From: Elusimicrobiota bacterium | GTDB taxonomy: Bacteria; Elusimicrobiota; Elusimicrobia; UBA1565; UBA9628 | DNA: 64,000 bases | Reading direction: 5' to 3' | Assembly (NCBI GenBank): GCA_026388095.1 | Contig: JAPLKL010000074.1 | Coordinates: 17,462-81,461 of the forward strand | Shown here: positions 9,293 to 18,071 of the stretch, in pieces | Position numbering within the stretch: the stretch's first letter is position 1 | Layout: each line of letters begins with the position of its first letter | Position numbers and translations under genes: made by a program | The notes under the pieces: generated by a model | Told to the model about the DNA's origin: nothing | Databases searched by the model: none | What the model saw: only the letters and a program-made list of their open reading frames with translations

Positions 9293-10708
9293 ATGCGAAC
9301 ACCCCTCATCCCGACCCTCTGCGTCCTGATCTGCGCCGGCCTCCTGGCCGCGGCGACCAGCAAGGATCCGAAGGATCCGGCGGCCAAGCCCAAGCCCTCC
9401 AAAGAGTTGATGGCCAAGGTCTGCACGGACGGGGTCTATGTCCGCCCCGCGGCCAAGAAAGAGGCCAAAACCGAGAAGCCCGGCGGCGCCGAAAAGGGCA
9501 AGCCAGCCGCAGCCGCGGCGGCGCCGCAGCTGCCGCGCGGCGAAGGCGGAGAGTTCCAGCCCACCGGGGAGGGGGATGTCTCGAAGTTCGTCCCCAACCC
9601 CAACGGCGACTGCTCGACCTTCGACAAGCTCTTCGAGCCGGGCTCCCACGGCGCCCCGGCCGATTCCCTGGAGATCGCCCCGGCCACTGAGGACGGCAAG
9701 GTGCCCCCCCCGGAGCGCTTCATGAGCCTGTCCGGCCTGAGCCTCCTGGCCAAGGGCGACGCGCAGCTCCTGTCGCGCTTCTTCGACGGCAACATCAGCG
9801 CCGCGGACCAGAGCCAGGCCGGGAGCCTCCAGCTCGACGGGGAAGCCCCGGAGACGGACGACGGGGCCGTGGCTGGCGATGCCCAGCCCAAGCCCCTGCC
9901 CGAGGGCATGGTCTCACCCAAAGCCCTCAAGCTCGACAGCTCCCACGTTCCGGCGCCGAACGCGGCGAAGGCGGCCGTCCCCGCCTACGAGCCGCTCCCG
10001 TCCCGCTACGACCCGGCCGCGCCCGCGCTCCCCGCCCCCGAGGAGCCGGGCTTCTTCCGGAGCTTCGGCAACAACGTCAAAGCCGTGGCCAGGGACGCCT
10101 GGAACGGCGGCGGCCTGATCTCCAGCGAGGGCATCCTGCCGCGCAGCGACCGGACCGACCCGCTGACCTCCCCTCCCGTCAACCCGAATCCGGACCGCTC
10201 GATCAGCGTGCCCTTGCCCGGCTCCCGGGAGACGCCGGCCCCGGCCCCGGGCATCAAGGCCGTGTGCGAGCCGGGCTGCTACGGCACGCAGACCATGATC
10301 GACCTCTTGAAGAGCATGGGCGCGCAGTACTCGGACTACTACGGCCAGGAGCAGCGCCTATCGATCGGCGGCATATCGCGCAAGGGCGGAGGACCCTTCC
10401 CGCCCCACGTCTCGCACCAGAAGGGCATCGACGCGGACATCATCTTCGTCAAGCACAACGGCTTCGACCCGCTGGCCAACGCGATGATCGTGGCCTCCGT
10501 CCTGCGCGTGATGCCGGGCTTCCGCCACATCAACGGGCGGGAGTACTTCCTGGTCGATCAGAGCAAGCACGCCGCGGTCGGGCAGGGTCTCGACGCGCTG
10601 CAGAGGCAGGGAGTGCTGACCGCCGAGCAGGCCGCCCGCGGTAAATCCGTCCTGGTGCATTGGCCCAACCATAACGACCACTTCCACATCCGCATCCTGC
10701 CGCCCTGA
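9293..10708 (+). CDS. Exported MepA-like murein endopeptidase (M74/LAS)
   Basis: A 471-residue protein: signal peptide (residues 1 to about 20), a long low-complexity Pro/Ala region (about 25-315), then a C-terminal penicillin-insensitive murein endopeptidase domain (about 320-471). LAS metallopeptidase ligands are visible in GPFPPHVSHQKGIDADI (His and Asp) and WPNHNDHFHIR (H-x-H). Such enzymes cut D-alanyl-diaminopimelate cross-links in peptidoglycan. MepA itself is about 270 residues, so the disordered N-terminal half is extra. TATCAT (9281-9286) ends six bases before the ATG; the MITE-like element ends 38-46 bases upstream of the start. Confidence 0.85.
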   Translation: MRTPLIPTLCVLICAGLLAAATSKDPKDPAAKPKPSKELMAKVCTDGVYVRPAAKKEAKTEKPGGAEKGKPAAAAAAPQLPRGEGGEFQPTGEGDVSKFVPNPNGDCSTFDKLFEPGSHGAPADSLEIAPATEDGKVPPPERFMSLSGLSLLAKGDAQLLSRFFDGNISAADQSQAGSLQLDGEAPETDDGAVAGDAQPKPLPEGMVSPKALKLDSSHVPAPNAAKAAVPAYEPLPSRYDPAAPALPAPEEPGFFRSFGNNVKAVARDAWNGGGLISSEGILPRSDRTDPLTSPPVNPNPDRSISVPLPGSRETPAPAPGIKAVCEPGCYGTQTMIDLLKSMGAQYSDYYGQEQRLSIGGISRKGGGPFPPHVSHQKGIDADIIFVKHNGFDPLANAMIVASVLRVMPGFRHINGREYFLVDQSKHAAVGQGLDALQRQGVLTAEQAARGKSVLVHWPNHNDHFHIRILPP

Positions 10709-10742
10709 CCGCCGCTAAGACAGCGGCCCGGATTCTACCGGG

Positions 10743-11615
10743 TCAGGGCTGCAACAGATTGTGGACTTCCCTCGGACAGACGCAGCGGCTTGCCGGGCAG
10801 GACGTAGGCGCCGCGTTGAGGCGGAATCCCGGATCTCGTATGTCTCCCAGCGGGATCGAGCCGGGCATGTCCTTGATGGATATGCAGGGATAGACCCGTC
10901 CATCCGGGTAGGCCCGGAAATAGCGCATCCCGGAAACGCAGGCCTTGCCCAAGGGAGAACGGACTTCCGTCAGATAATCAAAGAAGGGAATATCGGTCGC
11001 GCGCGTCGATTGCTGCAGCAGCGCTTTCTGCGCGGGTTCATAGTCTTTTGGGTAGCGGCGGCCGCCACAGACTCCTTGGAAGGGAATCAGGCTCCAAGTG
11101 ATGGCGTGCTTTTGGAACGTGTCGCGGAATATCGGCAGGCGGTCGAGGAGGGGCGGGTAGGCGACCACGACCGCGTGAAAACGGAAACCGCGGGACTTCA
11201 TGGCCGCGGCCTTGGCGACGAATTCGTCGAGCCGTGCGGCGTAAGGATGGAGACTCCCAAAGAAGCATACCCTCTGGACCGGGAGCCCTTGCGGCAGATC
11301 GTCCGGATTCCAGGAGCAGTTGGTCACGATCCGGACTGTGTGCCAACGGCAGATCTCCGTGATCAGCTTTGGGAAATCGGGGTAGAGGAAGGGCTCGCCT
11401 CCGGACACTTCGATGAAGAAAGACCCGTGATTCTCGAATATCCGCCGCCAGAAAGAGATCCAGTCGTCCGGGGTGCGGGCTGGGCGGCTGCCGCTGGAGC
11501 GTGCCGGCTCAGCCAGCCAGGACGGAAGGAAAGGACAATAAGGGCAGCGATAGTTGCATTCATGGAGGATCTCCCAGGAGCACGCCGGGGTCTGCCCATA
11601 GGATCGCCGCTCCAT
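10743..11615 (-). CDS. Radical SAM protein with SPASM-like C-terminus
   Basis: A 290-residue radical SAM enzyme. The 4Fe-4S motif CNYRCPYC (CxxxCxxC) and the SAM-binding EVSGGEPFLYPDF follow a short N-terminus. The C-terminus has four or more further cysteines (GKACVSGMRYF, VYPCISIKD, CPASRCVCPRE) resembling a SPASM or twitch auxiliary cluster. The substrate is unknown. The start at 11615 (MERRSYGQTPAC) is preferred over the upstream ATG because TAGAAT (11628-11623) ends seven bases before it and the 5' extension falls in repeat sequence. The end is convergent with the MepA-like gene. Confidence 0.85.
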   Translation of the reverse strand: MERRSYGQTPACSWEILHECNYRCPYCPFLPSWLAEPARSSGSRPARTPDDWISFWRRIFENHGSFFIEVSGGEPFLYPDFPKLITEICRWHTVRIVTNCSWNPDDLPQGLPVQRVCFFGSLHPYAARLDEFVAKAAAMKSRGFRFHAVVVAYPPLLDRLPIFRDTFQKHAITWSLIPFQGVCGGRRYPKDYEPAQKALLQQSTRATDIPFFDYLTEVRSPLGKACVSGMRYFRAYPDGRVYPCISIKDMPGSIPLGDIRDPGFRLNAAPTSCPASRCVCPREVHNLLQP

Positions 11616-11661
11616 GAGTCGTATTCTAGGACATGGCCACGGACTCTGTAAAACGCCGATC

Positions 11662-11694
11662 AGCGCCGCTAAGGGACGACAGAAAATCCGACGC
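11662..11694 (+). repeat. Direct repeat, left copy (pbpC 3'-end duplicate)
   Basis: A 33-base stretch that recurs at 14287-14319 in the same orientation with one mismatch; the inner 28 bases are identical. The right copy is the last codons and stop of pbpC. The left copy lies between the radical SAM start and the end of the HEAT-repeat gene. On the minus strand it is immediately preceded by sequence resembling another part of pbpC (around 14550-14572), so it looks like a rearranged remnant. Confidence 0.75.
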
Positions 11695-11747
11695 CAGCCC
11701 GGCTTGGGCCGCAGGGTCCGCAAGGGGCCGCCGCTGCGACCTCACGC

Positions 11748-14189
11748 TCAGCGGCCTTTGAGCGCCTCGGCCGCATAGCGGCCCACCAACGGATCCTCGT
11801 CAGCCAGCGTCTTTTCGATGAGCGCCAAGGAGCCTGGATCCCGGCGGCCCACGAGCGCCCAAGCCGCATTGTGGCGCACCAGCTCATCCGCCTGGCCAGC
11901 CAGCGCCTTTGCGATAAGCTCTAGAGAGCCCGCGTCCCGGCGGCCTTCGAGCGCAACGGCCGCATTGCGGCGGACATCCACATCCTGATGAGCCAGCGCC
12001 TTTTCGATGAGCGCTAGAGAGCCCGCGTCCTGGCGGTCCTTGAGCGCCGAGGCCGCATAGCGGCGCACATCTTCATTCTGGTGATCCAGCGCCTTTTCGA
12101 TCAGCGCCAGGGAGCCTGTGTCCTGGCGGCCTATGAGCGCATCGGCCGCATAGCGACGCACTTGCGCATCCTGGTCAGCCAGCGCCTTTTCGATAAGCGC
12201 TGGAGAGCCTGTGTCCTGGCGGCCCTCGAGCGCAATGGCCGCATAGCGGCGCACATCCACGTCCTGGTCTGCCAGCGCATCCTGGATGAGCGCTAAGGAG
12301 CCTGCATCCTGGCGGCCCTGGAGCGCGGCAGATCTTTTTCGGCGCACTTGCGCATCCTGGTCGGCGCCATGCTGCCAGATCCAGGGTCTTCGGAACCGGC
12401 CCAGGCTGCCCAGATAAGGGGCGGTCTCAAAGCCGAACAGCAGGGCCAGCACTGGTTTGGCCGCAAGCAAGACGATTTTTTTGAAGCGAGAGCCTTTTTC
12501 TTCTGAAAAAACCAGCCTGTCGCGGTACGGCGCCCCTGATGGCTTCTCCGTTGCATTCCAGTAGACCGAGTCGGCGACGCCGCTCCTGAGGGCTTCGACA
12601 TAGGGCTTGATCACATCCATGATCAAGGGATGCACGATTTCCCCTATCATGACCAGGGCCGCGCCTGCCGGCATGGCCCGGTTGGATACGCGGCTGACCG
12701 CATCGTTGAAACGACGGACCAAAAAGCGGGGCATGGCGTCGGCGATCGCGCTAAAGGCGTAAAACCGCCGGACGACGCCAGTCACCAGCGGGAGCAGGAC
12801 CGACCTCCTGATTTCGATGGGCCGCTCGCCTGAGATGCCGGCGGCGTGGCGCTGCAAGACCTCGGCCAGGATCTCGGAGATCGGTCCGGCGCCCAGCTTG
12901 TTGCGATACCCGGCCCGCATGACCAGCATGCTCAATTCGAAGATATTCTGGCCGACGATCTTTTGCACCTGCTTGTTGTCCGATGACCGCGTATCAAAAG
13001 TCTTCAAATGCTCAAAATCCGCCAGGCCCGAGAGCCGGATATTGGCATAGCTCAAGCCTCCGACCCAGTTATGGATGCTGGTGGGCCCGAATCTTGAGAG
13101 CTCGAATACCGAGTGGTCGACGGCCGGTCTCCAGTAATCCCACTGCCAGTCCACCTCGGAGTGCGAAAGCGGCGCCAAGGTCTCATGATACCACCCGTTC
13201 TCATGGAGCCGCAGCATCCCGTCAACGGCCTTCAGGGCCGAGGACCTGACGGCTTGCGTCTTTTGCTTCCGGCCCCAGTCCTTGGGGAGCAGGTCGCCCA
13301 GGTAGGAGAAGAACTCTCCAGCCAGCTTCCCCGGCAAAAGGTACGCCATGAACGCCGTGCCATATTCAGCTTGCGGCGACTGGTCGCTGATCGGGCGGAC
13401 ATAGCCGTCGCGGCTCGGCAAGGCCGCCGGGGCGTCAACGCCGAAACGGCCAGCCCGTTCCAGGCCGGCGCCTTCGCCCTCCACGCTCTTGTTCAGCTTT
13501 GCGAACTTCAAGGCCACCGCGCTGCCGTCAGGACCCACGGGCACGACCGCCGTGCGGCCGTGCCAGGCCGCGTCGGCCGCGCGGGGCAGGGCGGAAAGGA
13601 TCTTCTGGGCGAGGGCGTCGCTGCGAGCGATCAGGGCTGAGTCAACCTCGGCGGCATCCCGGTCCAGCGCGCGTTCGATGTCGCCCTGGTTCTCGAGCTC
13701 CATGAGCTTCACCGCGGCCAGCATGTCCTCGAACCGGTATTTGAGGGAGTTCAACTCCATGATGGACTGGGCCGGGTCCTCCGCGGGCCGCATCTTCACC
13801 GCCGCTTCCTCGGCCAGCCTCTCCGCATAGCCCTTGACCGCGGATTCGATGCGTTCAACCCGGGCCGCGGCAGGCATGGCGCCGAGTTCGCGCGGCTCAA
13901 GCCGCGTTTGCGCCAGGACGCGCCTGAGAGCGCCCAGGTCTTCTGCCGGCTTGAGCGAGCCCTGCAGTTTCGGAAAGATAGCGGCGAAATCTGCGCGGGC
14001 TTGGAACTCGGCCCCGGCGGCAGGGGTGACAGCCTGCCAGCCCGCGGCCGGGCCTCCGGCCTGGGCTGGCCGGCTGACCTGGACTGCGGCATGAAGCCTC
14101 GGGCCGAGGCCGATGCTGGCTGCCAAAGGCAAAAGCCAGGCTAGGAGGAACAGCTGCCGGGCCTTGGTGACGCGATCCCTGGTCGACAT
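11748..14189 (-). CDS. Exported protein with degenerate kinase-like region and HEAT repeats
   Basis: An 813-residue protein with a signal peptide (ARQLFLLAWLLPLAASIG). About residues 200-400 have faint kinase-fold features: VALKFAK as a lysine strand, LHENGWYHETL, and SYANIRLSGLADFEHL resembling the NI-x-L-x-D-F metal loop of aminoglycoside-kinase-like proteins; the catalytic Asp motif is not clear. Residues about 600-813 are seven to eight 31-residue HEAT-like repeats of the type LIEKALADQDVDVRRYAA. It is flanked by direct repeats at 11662 and 14287. Function is unknown. Confidence 0.65.
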   Translation of the reverse strand: MSTRDRVTKARQLFLLAWLLPLAASIGLGPRLHAAVQVSRPAQAGGPAAGWQAVTPAAGAEFQARADFAAIFPKLQGSLKPAEDLGALRRVLAQTRLEPRELGAMPAAARVERIESAVKGYAERLAEEAAVKMRPAEDPAQSIMELNSLKYRFEDMLAAVKLMELENQGDIERALDRDAAEVDSALIARSDALAQKILSALPRAADAAWHGRTAVVPVGPDGSAVALKFAKLNKSVEGEGAGLERAGRFGVDAPAALPSRDGYVRPISDQSPQAEYGTAFMAYLLPGKLAGEFFSYLGDLLPKDWGRKQKTQAVRSSALKAVDGMLRLHENGWYHETLAPLSHSEVDWQWDYWRPAVDHSVFELSRFGPTSIHNWVGGLSYANIRLSGLADFEHLKTFDTRSSDNKQVQKIVGQNIFELSMLVMRAGYRNKLGAGPISEILAEVLQRHAAGISGERPIEIRRSVLLPLVTGVVRRFYAFSAIADAMPRFLVRRFNDAVSRVSNRAMPAGAALVMIGEIVHPLIMDVIKPYVEALRSGVADSVYWNATEKPSGAPYRDRLVFSEEKGSRFKKIVLLAAKPVLALLFGFETAPYLGSLGRFRRPWIWQHGADQDAQVRRKRSAALQGRQDAGSLALIQDALADQDVDVRRYAAIALEGRQDTGSPALIEKALADQDAQVRRYAADALIGRQDTGSLALIEKALDHQNEDVRRYAASALKDRQDAGSLALIEKALAHQDVDVRRNAAVALEGRRDAGSLELIAKALAGQADELVRHNAAWALVGRRDPGSLALIEKTLADEDPLVGRYAAEALKGR
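11760..12375 (-). repeat. Tandem 93-base coding repeats (HEAT units)
   Basis: The 3' part of the HEAT-repeat gene is made of units with a period of 93 bases (31 codons). The same TTTTCGAT-containing segment occurs at about 12001, 12094 and 12187, with a diverged copy at 12280 and more diverged copies towards 11800. The near identity of neighbouring units suggests recent expansion by slippage or recombination, so copy number may vary between strains. Confidence 0.75.
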
Positions 14190-14286
14190 AGACAGCCATA
14201 GGATGCGTCATGTTCCGCCGGATGTCAGGGGCCTTTTGGGGTTGCGGAGATGTCCGGAAGTCCCAGGTCTGATTAGGCCCGGACTG

Positions 14287-14319
14287 AGCGTCGCTAAGGG
14301 ACGACAGAAAATCCGACGC
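14287..14319 (+). repeat. Direct repeat, right copy (3' end of pbpC)
   Basis: This is the partner of 11662-11694 (32 of 33 bases match). It contains the stop codon and last eight codons of pbpC (encoding VGFSVVP). With the left copy it brackets the 2.6 kb that contains the HEAT-repeat gene, an arrangement like integration at the 3' end of a gene, though no recombinase gene is inside. Confidence 0.75.
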
Positions 14320-16405
14320 TTGCGGAGCGCGAGAGACGGCCGTTTCGCCGCAGCGCCACGCTGAGCCGGTGCTTCCCCTCCCGCAGACGCCACCAGACTG
14401 AAGCGCCGCGCTCCGGCAGCTCCCGGCCGTCCACGGTCCAGACCGATGAGTCATCGGCCCCTGAAGCGCGCAGGCGGATGGCCTGGGAAGCGGGCGCGGC
14501 CGTCGGGTCGAGCCTGAAGACGTCTCCCGGCTTGGGGAAATCCACCGCCAGCCGGGCTTGGGCCGCGGCTGCCCCAGGCTGGGGCGGCCGATGCCGCTTG
14601 CAGACCTTATGCGGCAGGTTGCGCACGGAGAAGACCTCGCGCATCCGCGACGGACACCAAAGGCCGGGCAGGTCGCCCGAGTCCGGGCAGACCTCGGCTT
14701 CGCGTATGCCGGCCGGCTTGGGGAAAGGTCGTGCGCCGAAGCGCCGCTCCATCTCCTCGGCCGCGTCGTGCAGGATGGGTCCGGCGCCGGAGATGCCGGA
14801 GACGCGCCGCATGGGCTTGCCGTCGAAGTTCCCCACCCAGACCCCCACGGTCCAGCCGGGGGTGTAGCCCAAAGCCCAGTTGTCGCGATAATCCTTGGTG
14901 GTCCCGGTCTTGGCCGCGAAGGGGAAGGGCACGTGGAAGGGCGAATTGAGGCCGAAGGCCGAAGCCCGGGCCGAGTTGTCCGAGAGGATGTCCGTGACGA
15001 TGTAGCAGGATTCCCGATCGAGCGCCCGATGAGCAGGCATCGCTTTGGGCTCTCCCCGCAGCACGGTCCAGGGCAGCCAGACCCCGCCGCGGGCCAGCGC
15101 GGCGTAGGCGTCGGTCAGCTCCAGCAAGGTGACCTCTCCGTTGCCCAGCACCAGTCCCAGGCCGTAATGGTCGGCGCTCTCCCGCAAGGACTCCAGGCCG
15201 AAGCGCCGCAAACCCTCCAAGAGCCGCACCACCCCCAGCGCCGCGGCCACTCGCGCGGCCGGGATGTTGTAGGAGCAGGCCAAGGCTTCGCGCGCCCGCA
15301 CCGGGCCGTGGAATGTCTCGTCATAGTTCTTGGGCGTGAAGCCTCCCGCGAAGTAGGCGGGCGTATCCTGCAGGATGTCAGAGGCCTTCAAGCCCCGGGC
15401 CAAGGCCAGGCCGTAGGCGAAAGGCTTCAAGGCCGAGCCGGGTTGGCGCAGCGCCGTGACGCCGTCCACCGCGCCCTGGTGCTCGGCGTCGAAGTAATCG
15501 GCCGAGCCGACCCAAGCCAGGACCTCGCCCGAGGCGTTGTCCAGGGCCACCAGCGCGCCGTTGGAGACCCGGTACCGGGCCAGGCGCTCCAAATGCTCGG
15601 CCAGGATCTTCTCCAGACGCTCCTGCAGTTCGGCGTCCAGAGTTGTGCGCAGCACTCTGGAGTCGCTGCGTCCGCGCACGAACTCGGTGAAGTGCGCGGC
15701 CCGCAGCCGCCGGTCCTCGGCTTGGACTTGGATCCTCTCGGCCGAGGCCAAAGCGAGCGCGCCGGAGTCGAGCCAGCCCCAATCCCTCATGCGGCCCAGG
15801 ACCCGCTTCTGCCGGGTCAAGGCTTGGTCCAGGTGCCTGCGCGGATCGTAGCGCCTGGGAGACTTCGGGATGCCGGCCAGCAGCGCGGCCTGTCCCAAGG
15901 AGAGGTCCTTGGCCGGCACGCCGAAATAGGACCAAGCCGCGGCTTCGACCCCCCTCAATCGGCCGCCGTATGAGACGTTGTTGAGATAGCCTTCCAAGAT
16001 GGTCTTCTTGTCCAGCCGCCGTTCCATGGCGAAGGCCTGGAAGGCCTCGGCCAGCTTGCCGCCGAAGTTCCGGGGCCGGGGATTCAAGGCGCGCACGAGC
16101 TGCTCGCTGATGGTGGAGCCTCCGGAAACCGTGCGCCCGGCCTTTGCGTTCTGCCACAAGGCGCGCGCCAGGGCTTCGAAGTCCACGCCGAGATGGGTGA
16201 AGAACCTGCGGTCCTCCGCGGCCAAGGTGGCCAGGACCAGCCAGGGCGACACGGCTTCCAGGGGCACGGGCTTGTTGACGGTGTCTCCGAGCGAGAGGAC
16301 GGTGCGCAAGCTGCGGCCGTAGCGGTCCGTGATCTCCACCGACGGCCCGGCGGCGGCCGCCGCGGACACCGCGAAGAACAGGACGGCGCCGGCGATCCTC
16401 TTCAA
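14294..16405 (-). CDS. pbpC: Penicillin-binding protein 1C
   Basis: A 703-residue bifunctional peptidoglycan synthase. In order: signal/anchor, glycosyltransferase 51 domain (AAEDRRFFTHLGVDF; GGSTISEQLVRAL), transpeptidase domain with RQPGSALKPFAYGLA (SxxK), the CSYN motif and KTGTTKDYRDNW, then a PBP1C C-terminal domain (about 610-703). The start is TTG at 16405, forming a TTGA overlap with the stop of the upstream lipoprotein gene. PBP1C genes commonly sit with alpha-2-macroglobulin genes; one lies 3 kb upstream on the same strand (19409-25102), which supports a shared role in envelope defence or repair. Confidence 0.94.
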   Translation of the reverse strand: MKRIAGAVLFFAVSAAAAAGPSVEITDRYGRSLRTVLSLGDTVNKPVPLEAVSPWLVLATLAAEDRRFFTHLGVDFEALARALWQNAKAGRTVSGGSTISEQLVRALNPRPRNFGGKLAEAFQAFAMERRLDKKTILEGYLNNVSYGGRLRGVEAAAWSYFGVPAKDLSLGQAALLAGIPKSPRRYDPRRHLDQALTRQKRVLGRMRDWGWLDSGALALASAERIQVQAEDRRLRAAHFTEFVRGRSDSRVLRTTLDAELQERLEKILAEHLERLARYRVSNGALVALDNASGEVLAWVGSADYFDAEHQGAVDGVTALRQPGSALKPFAYGLALARGLKASDILQDTPAYFAGGFTPKNYDETFHGPVRAREALACSYNIPAARVAAALGVVRLLEGLRRFGLESLRESADHYGLGLVLGNGEVTLLELTDAYAALARGGVWLPWTVLRGEPKAMPAHRALDRESCYIVTDILSDNSARASAFGLNSPFHVPFPFAAKTGTTKDYRDNWALGYTPGWTVGVWVGNFDGKPMRRVSGISGAGPILHDAAEEMERRFGARPFPKPAGIREAEVCPDSGDLPGLWCPSRMREVFSVRNLPHKVCKRHRPPQPGAAAAQARLAVDFPKPGDVFRLDPTAAPASQAIRLRASGADDSSVWTVDGRELPERGASVWWRLREGKHRLSVALRRNGRLSRSASVGFSVVP

Positions 16406-17353
16406 TCGGTTTTGGGCTCCGGTCCGTAGAAGGATCCGTAGAGGCCCTGCGCCCGGCCGAAGGCCTTGCCGCCCTTCATGGGTGAGAGGATCATGGGCTC
16501 CCGGCCCGCCACACGTATGGCATAGGGCTGCTTCAGGGCGCGGGTGAGGTGATAGAAAGTGAAGAGCTCGGCCGCGTCCTCGGCCCAGGAGCGGCTGCCG
16601 TACAACGAAGGGAACGGCGAGTTCATGAGGCCCTTATAGACCTTGGCCGCGTCAGCCGCGGGGATGGCCGGGCCGCCGCCGAGGCCGTAGAAGCGGAGCT
16701 TGTCGCGGCCAGGATAGTCGGAGCCCGGCCGCGGCTCATTCTTGCTCTGCCAGACGTCCCAGGAGACGCCGAGCCCCTGGCCGCCGCGCGTCGCGTAGAC
16801 GACCATGTCCTCGACGTATGGAGTGACGCCGCGCACGTAGTCGTAGACGTGCAGGCCTTCATGGAGGATGGTGTAGAGCACGCCCTGGTACCGGGTGCCG
16901 CAGTCCACCGTGACGCCGGCATCGCCCTTGAAGACCGAGGCCTCGCGGGCGGCCAAAGTCTCGGAGATGGTCTTGCGGAAGGCGGCGGGGTTGAGCACGA
17001 GCCAGGCATAGACTTGGCCGGACTCGTCCAGGAGCCAGTCGCTCATGCCGTTGCCGGTGAAGTTCTTGACGAAGTAGACGCCCACGAGGCGCTCTCTCCT
17101 GGGGCGTGGGGGTGTAGGCCTGATAGTCGGCCCTTTTGTCCATGCTCCTCATGAACACCACCAAAAAGTCCGGGCAGGGGCCGATGCGGCTCTCCAGGGG
17201 GCTCTTGGGATCGAAGGGGTAGGACTTGAGCTTCATGTGCGGCTGGGAGAGGAACTGCTTGATGTCCTCCGGGGATGGGCCGCTGGGGGCGCAGGCCGCC
17301 AAAGTCAGCAGCGCGAAGAGCATGAGCGGGATGCGGGCGGTTCCGGCGTTCAT
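16402..17353 (-). pseudogene. Lipoprotein, putative HExxH metallopeptidase, frameshifted
   Basis: The N-terminal half (from 17353) has a lipoprotein signal ending in LLTLAAC and reads to QAYTPTPQER. The C-terminal half (16402 to about 17085) continues in the next frame from GVYFVKNFTGNGMSDW. The whole span is 952 bases (3n+1), consistent with one extra base near 17085-17095. The C-terminal part has ILHEGLHVYDYVRG (HExxH) and a downstream Glu in SWAEDAAELFTFYH, typical of zinc metallopeptidases. Four-base overlaps with the genes before and after argue that the frame was once intact. It could be a sequencing error rather than a true pseudogene. Confidence 0.75.
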
Positions 17354-17928
17354 GGCCGCGGCCTCCGGAGCGTCAGGGCGATGCCGTAGTGATAGGGCTT
17401 GAGGTCGTGCTGGACGGGCTCGCTGAACCCAGCGGCTTTGGCCCAGCGGATGCAGTCTTGGGGCTTGGGCCGGATGTCCAAAGACGGTCCTCTTGGGGTC
17501 GTAGGGTCGTGGTTCCAATGGATGATGCCAAGCCTGCCGCCGTCATTGAGTATCCGCGCCGCTTCGCGCAGCAGGAGGTCGGGGTGCTCCAGGTGGAGGA
17601 TGTTGAAGAGCATGACGTAGTCCACGCTGGCATCCGGCAAGCCTGAGCCTTGATCCATGAAGTCGCGCGGCGCGGCTTTGACGTTGCGCAGGCCGTGCTG
17701 GACGGCTTGTTCGTCCGTGAGCCTGACCATCTTGGGCTCGATGTCGAAGGCGTGGATGTCGCCCCGGATGATGCGGGCCGCGGGTATGGTGAAGGTCCCG
17801 TAGCCGCAGCCGAATTCCGCGACGTCCATGAGGCTTTCATCGAGCCCGAGGGTGGCGAGGATATCCTCGGGAGCGAAGAAAGTCTCCCACAGCTCCCGCT
17901 CCGGCATGCCGCTCTCCCTGATCTTCAT
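17350..17928 (-). CDS. SAM-dependent class I methyltransferase
   Basis: A 192-residue methyltransferase. The SAM-binding strand-loop is VAEFGCGYGTFTIPAA, followed by the acidic HAFDIEPKMV and the post-motif VDYVMLFNILHLEHPD. The substrate is unknown; the short length suggests a small molecule or a simple substrate. Its stop overlaps the start of the lipoprotein gene (ATGA, 17350-17353), so it heads an overlapping operon methyltransferase / lipoprotein / pbpC. No clear SD is seen before the ATG at 17928. Confidence 0.85.
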   Translation of the reverse strand: MKIRESGMPERELWETFFAPEDILATLGLDESLMDVAEFGCGYGTFTIPAARIIRGDIHAFDIEPKMVRLTDEQAVQHGLRNVKAAPRDFMDQGSGLPDASVDYVMLFNILHLEHPDLLLREAARILNDGGRLGIIHWNHDPTTPRGPSLDIRPKPQDCIRWAKAAGFSEPVQHDLKPYHYGIALTLRRPRP

Positions 17929-17997
17929 TGTCTATGCGGTCGGGATGGCGACCAAATATGTTAATTCTATTGATGGTATATAGTCTTTTTTTTCATT

Positions 17998-18015
17998 ACC
18001 GCCAGCGCTGGAGGT
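17998..18015. promoter_or_regulatory. Near-perfect 18-base dyad
   Basis: ACCGCCAGCGCTGGAGGT at 17998-18015 is a dyad with one mismatched pair. It lies in the AT-rich 143-base gap between the methyltransferase and the end of the outer-membrane protein gene, 70 bases upstream of the methyltransferase start. It could be an operator for that operon or part of a terminator; no protein partner can be named. Confidence 0.35.
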
Positions 18016-18071
18016 AACTGGCGAGAAAGTGCTGATAGAAAAACCGTTTTTATTCCGCGAAGTCGCCATCA

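Noticed and set aside
11760..12375. Regular 93-base repeats considered as a CRISPR-like array
   Set aside because: The repeats are in frame inside a long gene and encode 31-residue HEAT units with no unique spacers. No CRISPR array was seen elsewhere in the window.
16859..17518. 219-codon frame as a separate protein
   Set aside because: Its N-terminal part is antisense-like shadow over the methyltransferase gene; only the section from 17353 is real, and it belongs to the frameshifted lipoprotein.
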